From assembly GCF_051020985.1 (NCBI RefSeq), contig NC_135007.1, forward strand, positions 1,795,001 through 1,859,000: a stretch of DNA of 64,000 nucleotides, read 5' to 3'. This stretch comes from Nomia melanderi (lineage: Eukaryota; Arthropoda; Insecta; Hymenoptera; Halictidae). The notes below the pieces were generated by a model. That model did not search any database, had not been told where the DNA came from, and saw nothing but the letters and a program-made list of their open reading frames with translations. Position numbers and translations under genes: made by a program. Below, in pieces: positions 1 to 11,707 of the stretch. Each line of letters starts with the position of its first letter. Position 1 is the stretch's first letter.

Positions 1-171
1 TAATTTTTGTTTTGTTTCGTGAATTACATATGCAATCTTGTTGGATTAATGAATTTTTATTTAAAAATATGTATATAATTGTTTATTATACTGTGAATTG
101 TGGACTCGAATTCCACGATTTCAACATATACGGTATTTTCGGGGAACGAATCTACTGTGTATATAAAATAA
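1..171 (+). repeat. Interspersed repeat, copy 1 (partner at 8381-8620)
   Basis: This stretch matches 8381-8620 closely; for example both share a run of more than 40 bases around 'gaattacatatgc' with one change. Copy 1 lacks about 70 bases that copy 2 carries between 'tgtttatt' and 'gtgaattgtg'. It may begin before the window. No coding potential survives: the open frame starting near base 12 is an AT-rich chance frame. The superfamily is not recognised. Confidence 0.75.
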
Positions 172-264
172 CGGTTAAATATAAATCTTACATATATTTT
201 TTTCTCCTATAACCTGTTATAACCAATGGTACCCGTAATTTTGCGAAGTACAGCAAAGCTCTGT

Positions 265-440
265 TTAACACTAACCGTATCGTGAACTGGTCAAATGACT
301 GGTTTTAAAATTTGATTTAAAATTTTGCGTTTTCTTACGTTTATTTAACTTCATATAAATTCCTATGTTGCTCGATTAATTAGTTTTTCAATTTTTGTCT
401 TTCCTTTTGTTTCTATTTTCAGTAAAAAAACATTTTCATC
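265..440 (+). mobile_element. TTAA-flanked MITE end, family CACTAACCGTA (copy A)
   Basis: A TTAA at 265-268 is followed by CACTAACCGTA and then a short palindromic subterminal motif, AACTGGTCAAATGACTGGTT. The next 150 or so bases match the reverse complement of 48545-48717, including the TTAA boundary. TTAA targets are characteristic of piggyBac-type transposition. The far end was not located, so this is one end of a non-autonomous or truncated element. Confidence 0.65.
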
Positions 441-3400
441 GAACTTGTTTACTTGTATTTTGTAGTTAGTTATTTGATTCGTTACGATAGGAATAGGAAT
501 GCGTAATAGGTAGTAAAATTTAATATATCATCCTGGAAGGATTAAAGGTTCAGAGTAAAATTATAATAGAAGTCTTATCAAACCGAACTATTATAATATT
601 TATTTGTATCACAAAATATAATGTTCAATTATTTAGTTTACAATTAAATAAATAATTGTTCACAATAATTTTGTGTGCATGTTCTGCATTTTATTGTATT
701 TATTTCATAGAATCTGTGTAAACGTCTTTGCAAGAAATATGTATCCTAAAATTTCATTGAATATATCTGTTGTTAGAAAAAGTAAATAAAAAAGGTGAAT
801 TAATTTTATAACCAAGACCCTACTATGGTTCTCAATCTATCTATATGTTTAAACTATTAAAAAAATTGATACACATTACTTAATTTAGTAACAATTTTAT
901 TGTGTACTACTTTCAAATTTAAAATATTCTTAATAAAATTAGAATACAATAATATCAAAAACGATTAAAGAAACATAACAGTGCTAAAAAAACAAAATCG
1001 TGATTAGACCAAAAAGACCCGTAAAACGTAGCAGAATTAAAAATAAACTTGTAGAACAATCAATCTTACGTTAAATATCTTAATATCGAAAAGTCATTTA
1101 AGGAGGTATTTTATTTAAATAAAATTGTGTTGTAATGAAAATATCACACGTAAAATAGTCTCATACAGTTAAACAAAATTTTAAAGAATAACAGAATGAA
1201 GATTGAAAACTTTTAATTAAATGTTATAAATATGAAGCATTGATCAACAATCATATAAAAAAGCATAACTCGGCATTGAGATTTAAATAGTTCTTGTTAA
1301 TGAACACTTATAATATAACGACTCAATTCATTTACCAATTCTAGAATGGTGGAATTATTGACACTTCAATGACTAATGGCAAAGTGCTGTAGCATTTCAT
1401 ATCTCGACACCTGTCCAAATTGTGTAACTTAATATTAACTACAGCAGCAATTACGAATATCTGAATATAATTATGGTGCTTCTGAACATAGTATCCACGT
1501 ATTTGTATTAAACGTTCACTCGTGACTAAATACATTGGTTACTGAATAGTAAACTATTATAAATGCTGAATGTGTAATATAAGGTCAGCAAATATTTGCG
1601 GCATAGTCTGCATTGGTTAATTTATATTTTAAAATAAGTGGGAATAATATTAGGTCTTGGAAAAAGTTCATGTGAGTTCTTAAATTAATATTTAAACACA
1701 GAAGATGTTTTTGTAAAATAATTTTATTCTACTTTCTGACAACGTCATGAACATAACTTGTTGCTAATGCTAATTTCATTCATTAAATTAGTGAAATGCT
1801 GATTAAAACTGGACTTCAATTCATTGTTAACATGAAAACCGTACGAACTTTTACCGGCAACTAATAGTATGTATCTTTTTATGCAATAAAGAAATGGTAC
1901 CGTAACATCGGAATTATAAACGAATCTATCAGGTTTTAAGGAAACATTCTCGTTTGAAGAAATCGTTTTATAAGAGAATCCCCCTTTAAGATCGAGTACA
2001 TAAAGTGTACAGAACAATACACATGATTTGTTATAGTTGAAATGTTGTTGATTTCATAGATAAATATTTTTATACATTTATAATTACAATTATGTATAGA
2101 AATGTATAACAATTTAAGTAGAAGGATACTTTTAAATCGATCAGAATATAAATCGAATGCTATATGTTTTAACACATTATTTACACGTCACGAGTATACT
2201 CGTACTTCTTTATACATCAACTTAACTAATTATTGAAGTACAAAATTTGTACGTTGCGATTGCTGCATTGTTTATTGTATTGAGTACTATGTGTTTAATG
2301 TTTTTGCATTGATACCGTTTTAATTGCAATTTAGTAATTCATTTTAATACTTTATAATTGAATTATGAAAGTTGCCAGATACATCCTTTACTTGGTTAAT
2401 TAATAGTGAATATGTTAAGAAGTTCTGAGATCGAAGTCGTGATGAGAGACTCTAATCAGGAGTAGTACCTACTTCAAATGCATAACTTTATTCTTGCTAG
2501 ATAGTCGATATTTACTCAAATATTAGAACTCACAACTTTGTTTGAATGTAAACGTTATATGTTCGGAATAAGTAAAGTGGACATATATAATACCAAATAA
2601 AATGATTGTACCTTGTACATTATTGTTAATTTTATTATTATAAATAATACAAAATTTCTAGTTTTTTACTTACTTTTTCCTTACTAGGGGTAGAATGAAA
2701 TAACAGTATTAATTTCCAAAATAAAATAGATCATTAGATAAAGTTCACAAGGTTGGTTAATAGAATAAGACAAAAGAAGATTACACAGGACAAACAGTAA
2801 AAAATTGTCAAACAAAAGCTTAAAACTATTTTATTAATTCGTCAATTCTATGAAATATATTTATTATTCGCATTGGCAGTATTTTAAATAATTGTTTAAT
2901 TTTTCACTTTCCATTCTTATTTCATAATAAATACGATTCTTTAATGCTCCAACGTTATTATATCACTGTCTATTTCTATAAACATTTTTTGTTTGGCCAG
3001 ATCAAATATTTTCGATAACATTCGAGTTTCGATTGTGATTATATAAACAAATTTTATACTCGCTTACTTATATGTACGAATTACAAAATTACTTTACCAA
3101 AAAATTTACTAATCATCACCGACTGTTGTAGGATGTTTCTAATTGAGCGTCCATCAATTATATATATTTAATGCTACTCGTCCCACCATATATATATAAA
3201 TATTATGTCAGTCTTATTATATGAGTCGCTTAGCAGCCAATGTGAGTAAGTCCAGCAAACAAAAATTGAGAAAATTAATGTTTTGGCCTCTGAAATGATT
3301 AGACAACATATTCAAAAACTATAAAAGAGGTTTCTGACCTAGAAAAGACGAAGGAACGAGTAAATTCTTTAATAACTAAAAAGAATATTGTTTATTCCAT

Positions 3401-4698
3401 TAAAATTTATAAAAATCAGAAAATATCAAAAAATCGACTTAACCGCATTGGCTTCTGAGCGTCTTCTTTCCATTTGTCAACGAATAGAAAATAACTCTTT
3501 TTTTTCGCTGGTCATACGAAATAAATAAAATCCATCTGACCCAAGCAAATTAATTTCTTCTTCATCGCTAACGATGCTGAAAGTTCTCATTTTTGCATTT
3601 CTGATGGTTTTGTGCTAATTCGAAACGTTATATGTGGAATCACCACGAAATACGGCGGTTGGTTAATACTAAACATTGAGTTTTCATTTCTGCGTTGCTT
3701 CAAATTTTAAAAGTTCTACTATTTATATTTATATTTATTATTTTTTCAGTTGCTCTGGTAATTTCCCTTGCAGTGTAGTTAAAATTGAAACAAACACAAA
3801 ATATAGTCCCATTGACTTCAATCACTTATTACGCATGGTCAATGAATAACTTTCCTCTATTAGTACTTTTAGATTTTTTAGTATAGGTATTATAAATTGT
3901 TTCTCGGCTTCAAAAGTAATTTTAAAGAGCGCACCAACTTAGGAAAAGTATATTTCTATGGCATGTAACAGAAGAAAGTGAAGCAAATCTACCATAAATT
4001 GCTAGATCCATAGCCGAGGAAGGCTTCAGTTTCCACATGTGCGCAGAAAACTTTTATTAGAAATTTTAGGGACAATGGTTCAGGGAAGTCGTATTCGTAG
4101 AACAAAATCTTTGAAACGGTTAATTCCTTGCTTTATAACATGAAGTTAAACTGACAATCAAAATTTCTATTAAATACCATGTATTATGTTGGTTAAACAG
4201 TTTCTTCATTTTTCTATTGGTATCTAATTTCTAGTTTCCATTGAATAATTTAGTATAAATAATGTATCATCATAAAATAACTTGTAAAATTTTAGTAACA
4301 ATTTTATTTCCATACAATCAGAATTTCCTTTAGTTATATACATTTTTAGGAAAATTTATACTTATCAAAAGCATGTAAAAAGATAAACTTATTAAAAGAG
4401 ATATCTTTTTATATTTCTTTGACAAAACTGTTGTATTTATAGATGTTCAAGAGATAATTATGGGTCATCCTGTATATTGTCGCCAACTTCGTTCTCTATT
4501 GTTACATCTCACTCTGTCGCATTTTATCTTGTTTCTGCCCTTTATAACTGCTGCGTTGCTAATAACGACCACGTATCGAATCCGGAAGAGATAAAAACAC
4601 GCGAGTGGAAGAATCCCTTCGGCCCTCTGACTTTTTAGCTTGTGGATAGCATGTCAACATTTCTGAGGCGGACAATATCTTTTTTTTCCTTTTGCTGT
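441..4698. other. Anonymous AT-rich DNA
   Basis: No gene, RNA or complete element was recognised here. The short frames at 1341-1535, 1745-2017 and 1936-2175 on the minus strand show no recognisable domain and look like chance frames. The text 'gggtcatcctgtata' near 4460 resembles the end of a common insect inverted-repeat element, but no partner was found. Confidence 0.5.
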
Positions 4699-4702
4699 TT
4701 AA

Positions 4703-4917
4703 CCTGTTAATTGTAAAATTTAATTTTAAAAATCTCTCGTTCTGTGCGTATTAAAATAGAAAAATAAACTGTGTATTCGTCAAACGCCGGACGAATGCAC
4801 CTAGGGCACATTTTCATGAAAAACCAAATATCAATAATCGCGAAGTAAGAACATGAAACCTTCCATTTTGACGAGTGCTTCTAGTGCTAACTCTAGAGCT
4901 TTTAGTTCTAGTGTTAA
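4703..4917 (+). mobile_element. TTAA-flanked MITE, family CCTGWTAACTGTG (copy A, rearranged)
   Basis: TTAA at 4699-4702 is followed by CCTGTTAATTGTAAAA, and about 130 bases match the better-preserved copy at 37536-37718. The right part differs: it ends in 'cttttagttctagtg' before a TTAA at 4914-4917, which resembles the end of the CACTAGAACT family (30826-31040). The unit is therefore either a composite of two TTAA elements or a diverged subfamily. Confidence 0.55.
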
Positions 4918-5162
4918 ATATTATATCATGTTTTATAATAAATTTTCTTTTAATCAATAATAAACATGCTAACGCATTTACGGACGTACATCAATACTAT
5001 AACATTCATTTTCATTCCGATGCAGAATGACATGAATGCTGTAACATTTAAATTTATATGCCATATTATCATACATTTAATTCTGTGTATTCTCTTCTAA
5101 TTATAATCAAAATTTAGGTATATCAATTAAGTTAAAAATAAATCGCCTGTCTATTTTTGCAG

Positions 5163-5375
5163 CTCATTAAAAGTTTTACTGTCCACGAACGTGTCAATTA
5201 CTTCACTAAGCATTTCGCTTGTAAGACAATACACCTACTGTACGTTGCTCACGAGATGAGCACCGGAACAACATGGAGACAAGAGAGGTCTCCCACAACA
5301 TATTTTGTTTACGATTTTGATCGATTATGTGTATCCGCATTGACGAATAGCAAATTAGCATCGAAAAAGAGATGA
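5163..5375 (+). CDS. Exon-like open stretch, unidentified
   Basis: A splice-acceptor-like run (ctatttttgcag) precedes an open frame of about 70 codons ending in TGA near 5375. Base composition is closer to coding than in the surroundings. The translated text (begins LIKSFTVHERVNYF) has no domain I recognise. The opposite strand is also open over part of this span, so chance is a real possibility. No upstream or downstream exon could be linked. Confidence 0.15.
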   Translation, partial: LIKSFTVHERVNYFTKHFACKTIHLLYVAHEMSTGTTWRQERSPTTYFVYDFDRLCVSALTNSKLASKKR

Positions 5376-6720
5376 GAAAATATGAAAGCTGACCAATGAC
5401 ACCTGCATTCCTTTCAGAGCTCATCTCTCAAACAACACACAATACCTGTTAGAGATTCAGAACCATAACACGCAGCGGCGATTCCCAGGAGATTCTTTAA
5501 TTTCTACAATGCAATAGTAGGAATCGTAGCGTATCTAAAGCTTTTTAAATTTCTACACATCCATGTACCGACAAGGACTGTTTCATTATTTGTACTCGCG
5601 ACGTTATGTTGATTATTTCGAGGAGAATAAGTTATATTTTCTCATAAAGACATCTATATAACACGTACCGGGAAGTTCCGAAGGAGCATCTTTTTTATCT
5701 GCAGGTCCATTTTCGCCAGGGACGTGGTCATTCGCGCGCACAAATAAGAGGCTTGCGTGCCAGAATAATGTATTTATACACTATCCCATTTGATCAATGA
5801 CAAATCTGTTCAGTTAAATCGCCAATGGGAAAATTACTCAGTTTCAAGATTTCCAGAAGACGCTTCTACCTTTCTCTTTGTCGACGACGAGAGTTTTCTA
5901 GAAATTGGTAGTTAGTCAGCAACGAGACTCCATAAGCTCAGGAGCATTTCTAATTTACGTTTATAGATCTGTCTGTACTGTTACATGCACCCCTGAACGA
6001 TCACGTTTTGTAATTCTGCAAACGCTGCATCAGGCGATTCCTCATCGCGTTGCTACCCGAAACACGGAAAATTCCGCGATTCCCCCAATGATTCGTCTTG
6101 CAAAATCTAACCCGACTTTCGTTTTAATTCCCTAGGCGCCTGTATCTGGATCTCGGCCCATCTCCAGATCTGTAAAGCTGCGACAGAACAGTACATTAAT
6201 TTTAGCATCTAATATCGCCGCATATACAAACTCCAAGAATCAGCTATCTAAAGAGTCCACTGCAATTTTAATGAAGAATCAAGTTATTTGGAGTTCACAG
6301 TACCTGTTTTTCTGAAATGTGACCGCAATCTGCTCGAACTGAATTATTACATACCTTTTATAACGTAAACGGAACGAAAAAAGCTTTTTCTGAAAATAAT
6401 TCTACACTACCTAGAATCGCGTCAAAATTGAGCTGTCTGTACAGCGTTTCTCCGTCACTACAATATCAATAGAGATCAAGATAGGTAATCCGATTAAACA
6501 TGGATGTCCAGTTAACACGGAACTTGCGCGCGCTAAAGCAAGCGCGACTAGCAATATCTACCAGTCACAACTACAAATTCTATTAAATCCAATCATTATC
6601 TATATTTCATTCGCACAAATCCAGGGATAACATTGGTTAATAAGTATTGAGAAAATTATTCAAATCTGACTTGAACTATATTATTATCCGATCTATGAAT
6701 GACCTCTGACTATGACTTTG
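5376..6720. other. Anonymous DNA of moderately raised GC
   Basis: The composition is less AT-rich than the flanks, with scattered CpGs (for example around 5985-6110 and 6510-6545). No domain-bearing frame was found; the 76-codon frame at 5905-6135 is not convincing. It may be part of a regulatory or transcribed region together with the promoter-like block that follows. Confidence 0.35.
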
Positions 6721-6760
6721 ACTATGACTTTGGTTCAATCTGAGAAAGACTTCCGTGCCA

Positions 6761-6941
6761 TTACGTCAGTCCACGTCGGTTATAAAATCGGTCAAGTCAA
6801 TTCCACTGAGATCGGGTTAAAGTTCCCGTTCGAGTCTAGTTAACCTTATATAATCCGCGAGTTCGGTAAAGTTCTATTTGGCAATTCTTTTCGACCGTTC
6901 TCAGATCCCGCTTTGCCAGTGCGTCAACACCGAGCAAACTA
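6761..6941 (+). promoter_or_regulatory. Candidate promoter and 5' exon
   Basis: A CRE-like TTACGTCA at 6761 sits 20 bases before TATAAAA at 6781. A second TATATAA lies near 6847. A stretch of raised GC then ends at 'aaactag' followed by gtaata, which resembles a splice donor near 6941. These motifs in this order are compatible with a host promoter and a non-coding first exon reading to the right. Each motif is weak alone and no coding exon could be attached. Confidence 0.25.
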
Positions 6942-7150
6942 GGTAATAATTTTATAATCATTTAAACTCATCCCGGCATTAAACACTTTTGTAACCATAA
7001 TTATTCAAAATATAATTGAGTTATATAGAAAAACGTCGTGATCCTCTAAGACCCTTAATTATCGTTCAAAATCCTACTTTAGCGGTTGAACGTTCCCACA
7101 CAGATACAATCTTACCACTCGGATTATATCGAATAATTACAACTACATAG

Positions 7151-7369
7151 TGTTACAAGGCCTACTAACAATCCTAACGACTTCCTGATTTCGTATCGAG
7201 TTCGTTTACGACAACACTTACTTCAAAACAAAAGACTTGCCCCACCTAGCAGCTCCTAAATTTCGTATTGGGTCGTCCGCGCATCTTACTAACAAACTGA
7301 CTCCATATTACCAGGGTATAAGCCCAGACACCCGGCCTCTCGCGCTGCTCGCGGCCCTGGCTCGTAACA
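7151..7369. mobile_element. Possible solo LTR or TIR unit (TGTTAC...GTAACA)
   Basis: The unit begins TGTTACAAGGCC and ends GGCTCGTAACA. The first and last dozen bases are imperfect inverted complements with TG/CA termini, as in LTRs. The right third is GC-rich (CTCGCGCTGCTCGCGG), unlike its flanks. No clear target duplication, primer site or internal region was seen, so the assignment stays tentative. Confidence 0.35.
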
Positions 7370-8380
7370 GTTATTAAAAATTACAAATTTGATTAATTGC
7401 GTACACTAGCATACTCTGGATATTCTGTGTTACTTTTTAGGATTAAATTGATCTGACTAGTTTTCTTATTTTTCATATAATACTTCATTTTTAGCTAAAG
7501 CCGTGTGATTTTATAAAAATTCATAGTTTCCAAAAAATGAAAAATTATTATAACAGAAATATTTTTGAAAATAAGGGTTTTAATTGATTGAACAGTATTA
7601 TTAGAAGACTAAAAACAGATAATTATATTAAATATATATTACAAACCTTTAATTGATTGAACTCATTCACTTAATCTACTTCATTGAATCAGAAGAAGTA
7701 ATATAATACATTTCCTGCAAATGTGTGGTTTAAGAAATGTTCTGCGTGGATTTTCACGATGCTCCATAAAGATCACGTTACTGCAAACTTCGTTTACATG
7801 GCTTTCATTCTTCTTCGTTAATAAGGTATTCAACAGCAGTTTTAGTAACGCTGGAAGGCATGCAGCTCTTACGTAGTTGTGTCATGTATAGGTATGTATA
7901 TGAAAGAAAAACGCTACTTAACAGGGCTACTATTTTTAATGAGAAATTAATGTCTGAAATCAAAACTATTCTAATACTCGATAAATAGTATATGTATATT
8001 TGTATGGTACGAACATTCAGAAATATATTTTTACTATTACGTTCATTTTTCAAAGATATTCTAAATATTTTATAGCCCCAATGCCATCTCCGAAACAAAT
8101 GCAACAATTAATTGAACAGAAATTTCCATTATTAGTCGAAGTAAACAGCACTGAATTCTGCTTTGCTGTGATAAAAAAGTCATCGAACATTTTTAACCGT
8201 TATCTATTAAGCTTTTTTAAATATAATGTTTTTTTCACATATTATTACGTCCGGGTATATTCGCCCGCGCCATAGTTATTTAACGAAAGCAAGAAACTAT
8301 TCACACGGCTTCCATTTACACAGCACTTGCATTTTATTGTACTTTAACACAGTCAAGTCAGACAAATGCAAAAATTACAT
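7370..8380. other. Anonymous AT-rich DNA
   Basis: Nothing recognisable. Overlapping open frames on both strands at 7805-8275 have no domain signature and appear to be chance. Confidence 0.5.
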
Positions 8381-8620
8381 TAATTTTTCTTTTGTTTCGT
8401 GAATTACATATGCGATCTTGTTGGATTAATGAATTTTTATTTAAAAATATGAATACAGTTGTTTATTTTACACAAAAATAAATAATACTGTCTGATATGG
8501 ATTTGTTACATTTATTGCATGTCTATTTCATTTCAATGTGAATTGTGAACACGAATTGTACGTTTTCAACTTACACGACATTTTAGAGAAACCAATCTAT
8601 CATGTAAATCGAGGTTTAAG
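8381..8620 (+). repeat. Interspersed repeat, copy 2 (partner at 1-171)
   Basis: This is the longer partner of the repeat at 1-171. It carries about 70 extra bases after 'tgtttatttta', which may be ancestral sequence deleted from copy 1. It ends roughly 115 bases before the TTAA element at 8737. Confidence 0.75.
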
Positions 8621-8736
8621 TATACTTATAATTATTCACAAATCTGGGTTTTCGAAGGCAAGATACGAAACATCCGTTCGCGTTCGTGATTCGCCAAAGA
8701 CTCTCGTTTGCCTTAGTTTGTTCAATCGTCCCTTAA

Positions 8737-9417
8737 CACGTTCCGTGCCGTGCTAAACTTTCCGTTCAAGCCATTGGGTATTATCATTATAAAATGAAGA
8801 ATTTATTAAAAATGTATTATGCAGTCAATTATGGGCATCTTAATACTATTGTCGCGGCGTTTATTTGATCGTAGGGCGTATACGCCCCACGCGGCATGGT
8901 AGTTATTCTTTTTTACTGCGATTTGTTTTAACGTTAAAAAATGTGATTCCCAATCGGCAAGAAACTGTACTGTAAAAGTTGCAACATTCTGGAATAATTG
9001 TGTGGATAAACCACATTTATGTTTGCCATGTTTTAACAAAGTTACCGTAATATCCCTTACTGATTATATGCAAACTTGTCACATAAATATAATATTAAAT
9101 ACATTTCAACTAAAATGTTTTATTTTAAACTAATATAGACATCATAAAAAAATATGTGCGGGGATGCGACTCGCTCGGTAGAGTAATGTTCAGCTAGGTA
9201 TTTGTTAAACTAATTCCTAAAAAAATTAATTTATTGCTTTGTTGTGTTATGCGTCTTAAACTATACACCCTTTTCTTGACAGTTATGAGTTTTGCATTAT
9301 TTTAATCATTGTAAGGCATATTCCAGAAGCAAAACAATACAATTATAAAGCGTGGGGCGCATACGCCCCACGCGGCTTGAACGGAGTGTCTTCAAAAACG
9401 GTCTGGCACGGAACATC
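8737..9417 (+). mobile_element. TTAA-flanked non-autonomous element with palindromic motifs
   Basis: TTAA at 8733-8736 precedes CACGTTCCGTGCC. The right end, read in reverse, gives GATGTTCCGTGCC and is followed by ATAA, a probable decayed TTAA. Both ends also share inverted CTCCGTTCAAGCC-type sequence further in. Two near-perfect 20-bp palindromes built on GGGCGTATACGCCC lie at 8871-8890 and 9352-9371, each with one mismatch. No transposase frame is present. Size and termini fit a piggyBac-like MITE; the superfamily call rests on the TTAA. Confidence 0.65.
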
Positions 9418-10199
9418 ATAACCTCTTGTCTTACAATATCGTGTCAAAATCGTGACGAAAATTTCTAATATGATTTGGCAAATACAAATGTCATTCAGTT
9501 CTTTTAAGTTCAAATAAAACATTATTCTTCTTTTTAGCAATTTATATGGTTTAGAATGAATCTGTACATTGAAAGAGCATGGAATTTTTTATTTTACTAG
9601 GGCATCAGTAACGATAAATATTTCTAGCGAGTGCAATCACGAAAGTAAATCGTAGAGGAAGAGGTTTAATGGTCACTTTGTTCAAACTATTTTGAGATCA
9701 TGAAGGTCAATTCACTCCTGCACAATACTGCAGAGTTGTGTTCGATATATCGTAAGAATATCATTTTGGGAAATGAAAGACAATTTCTGGATCAGCCTAA
9801 TATTTGTGAGTTAAATTAACATCAAGGTAAACAAAAGTTCGATACTTCACTGATAAGCAATAAATAATTAAAGGGAAAGACAGAAAAACAGAAATATAAT
9901 ATTAGAAATGAAAAAGAGTAAACAAATAAACGGCATTAGAGGATGGCAAATAAGAAAGTTATTTGAAGAAATTAATTCTATGGCCGCAGCCGCCTACAAT
10001 GCATCCACCTCTGGATAAAACTCAAAAATTCAACTATTCATATAACGAAATTGAGAGTTGACATCTTGTTATTAATAAATAATAATCTTCTAATAAATAA
10101 AAATTTTCATTAATAAATAATAATCATTGTTTAGCATGACAAAGATTCACCTATAGACATTCTGTGTTTCTTATGTATTTTTATTTTTACCTAGTACTT
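9418..10199. other. Anonymous AT-rich DNA
   Basis: No gene or element recognised. Confidence 0.5.
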
Positions 10200-10590
10200 A
10201 GCGGGACCGAAAGGTTGCAATTATGAAAAGATAGAATCGAATCCACTCCAAGACACGAAGATTTTAGCAGGGCGGACGTAGAAAAGGACAACGCGGAAAA
10301 AGAAAAACTAAGAGTCGAAGCGTTTGGCAACAGTAAATGTTCGCGATGAGTTTCAGACCTTTAACTCAAAAATGAGACTTCTTTATTTTTGACTTTTGAT
10401 GAATTCAAGTTTCACCATCATGTTTGTTATGTTTTTCTGATTAAAATGACATCAAACACGATAGAATTATGATCATAATAGCTTGTATAACAAGCGACTG
10501 AAGTTTCGAATATGGAAAAGGACTACGGATAGAAAAGAAAGAGATGTTGAAATTGTCGAGTTTGACAATAGTCGGATCATGTTACACCCG
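10200..10590 (+). repeat. CAGTGAAC-family element, copy 1 (ends missing)
   Basis: The segment starts at 'agcgggaccgaaaggttgc' and matches 41211-41560 on the same strand and 25990-26370 in reverse. Shared landmarks include 'gaagattttagca', 'tgacatcaaacac' and 'gacaatag...tcatgttacaccc'. The terminal inverted repeats seen in the 41-kb copy are absent on both sides. The right side runs into the foldback at 10595. No coding frame survives. Confidence 0.8.
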
Positions 10591-10594
10591 TCAA

Positions 10595-10884
10595 CCGCGG
10601 TTGGTTTTCGAGCGAAAAATTAATTGTTAAAACTGGGAATGAATATTTTTTTCATAAATTTGTTACTAATACATAATCAAGTTTCAATATTAGTAAAAAA
10701 ATTTGTTTAAAAACTTGAGAATCTTAGTTTTTTGCTTATAAAACGAAGATTTTTAAGTTTTTAAATATTTTTTTTACTGATATTAAAGCTGATTGTGTAT
10801 TAATAACAAAATTTATGAAACAAATTTTCATTCTCAGTTAGTCTTTTGCTATTAAATTTGAATCCGATCCGCCTCGGTTTACCC
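10595..10884. repeat. Foldback element, arms about 95-130 bp
   Basis: The left arm from about 10631 to 10727 is an imperfect reverse complement of 10743-10839, with landmarks 'ttcataaatttgtta' and 'taacaaaatttatgaa'. A short spacer of about 15 bases separates them. Weaker pairing extends outward to about 10595 and 10884 (ccgcgg against ccgagg when reversed). A transcript across it could form a long hairpin. It resembles a foldback MITE and carries no frame. Confidence 0.75.
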
Positions 10885-11234
10885 TACAAGAAAATATAAG
10901 TATGACGGAAAGTTTTTCACGAAATTTATCGTGTATTAATTTTACTTTAATCTGACTAATTATTTGTTTTAATGAAATGTTACTTCGCTATGAAATCATT
11001 GCATTATTTGCTATTATTCATATCAAGTAGGACATTGTTTCACTCATTATTTTTTTTTGAGATAACATAATTCTGTGTTCACGCATATTTCGCAGTGCAC
11101 GCAACCGAATTTTTATCGCGTCGACGAGAATCGTAAATCCTCATTTCCTATACACAGGTACTGGTATTCGCATAGGTTTCTTGTTAGATTGGTAAGGATA
11201 ATAATTTAAAAATGGTGAACGAATTAAAATTTAA

Positions 11235-11432
11235 CATTAGAACTATCGTACCAGCTAAAATGAATGATTTTGGTTTTTTTTGTTTGGCAAATATTAATAT
11301 CTCAAAAGTATTATATGTTTGAAATAATTTTGAAAATAGATAATTTCACTTAAATGCTACAATGAGTATCTAAAGAAATTGAAAATAATCTATTGTTACA
11401 ATTTTTATAGGGATTACATATCAATCATATTA
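11235..11432 (+). mobile_element. TTAA MITE, family CACTAGAACT (right-truncated copy)
   Basis: TTAA at 11231-11234 is followed by CATTAGAACTATCGTACCAG. The unit matches the reverse complement of 30826-31040 up to 'tagggattacatat', then homology stops, so the right end is lost. The internal palindrome 'accagtc...gactggt' of the other copy is eroded here. Confidence 0.75.
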
Positions 11433-11707
11433 ATCAATTAACTGCGTTTGACAAGTATGTACGAAATCTTAAAGCTTGAAATGATACTAATTCTTTCAAC
11501 GATGAACTCTTTATTTTTTCAGATAAACATATCATTCTTCATTGTTTTCCTTTGATTTTTCGTTAAAATATATTTTAAGTGTATTTGTCCTGCGTTTGAC
11601 GAGTTCACACTTTATTTTTTTGTATTGCTCATATTCTAATGTGTCTGCTTGTATTATTTCTTTACGAAGAATCTCACTTTTGTTATTATTTTTCAGCAAT
11701 TTTTTAA

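Noticed and set aside
4450..4475. Possible TIR (gggtcatcctgtata)
   Set aside because: No inverted partner could be found within a few kilobases.
9165..9215. tRNA-like D-arm (gactcgctcggtagagta)
   Set aside because: The short stem-loop resembles a tRNA D-arm, but no anticodon arm, T-arm or B-box (ggttcraatcc) follows, and it lies inside a TTAA element.
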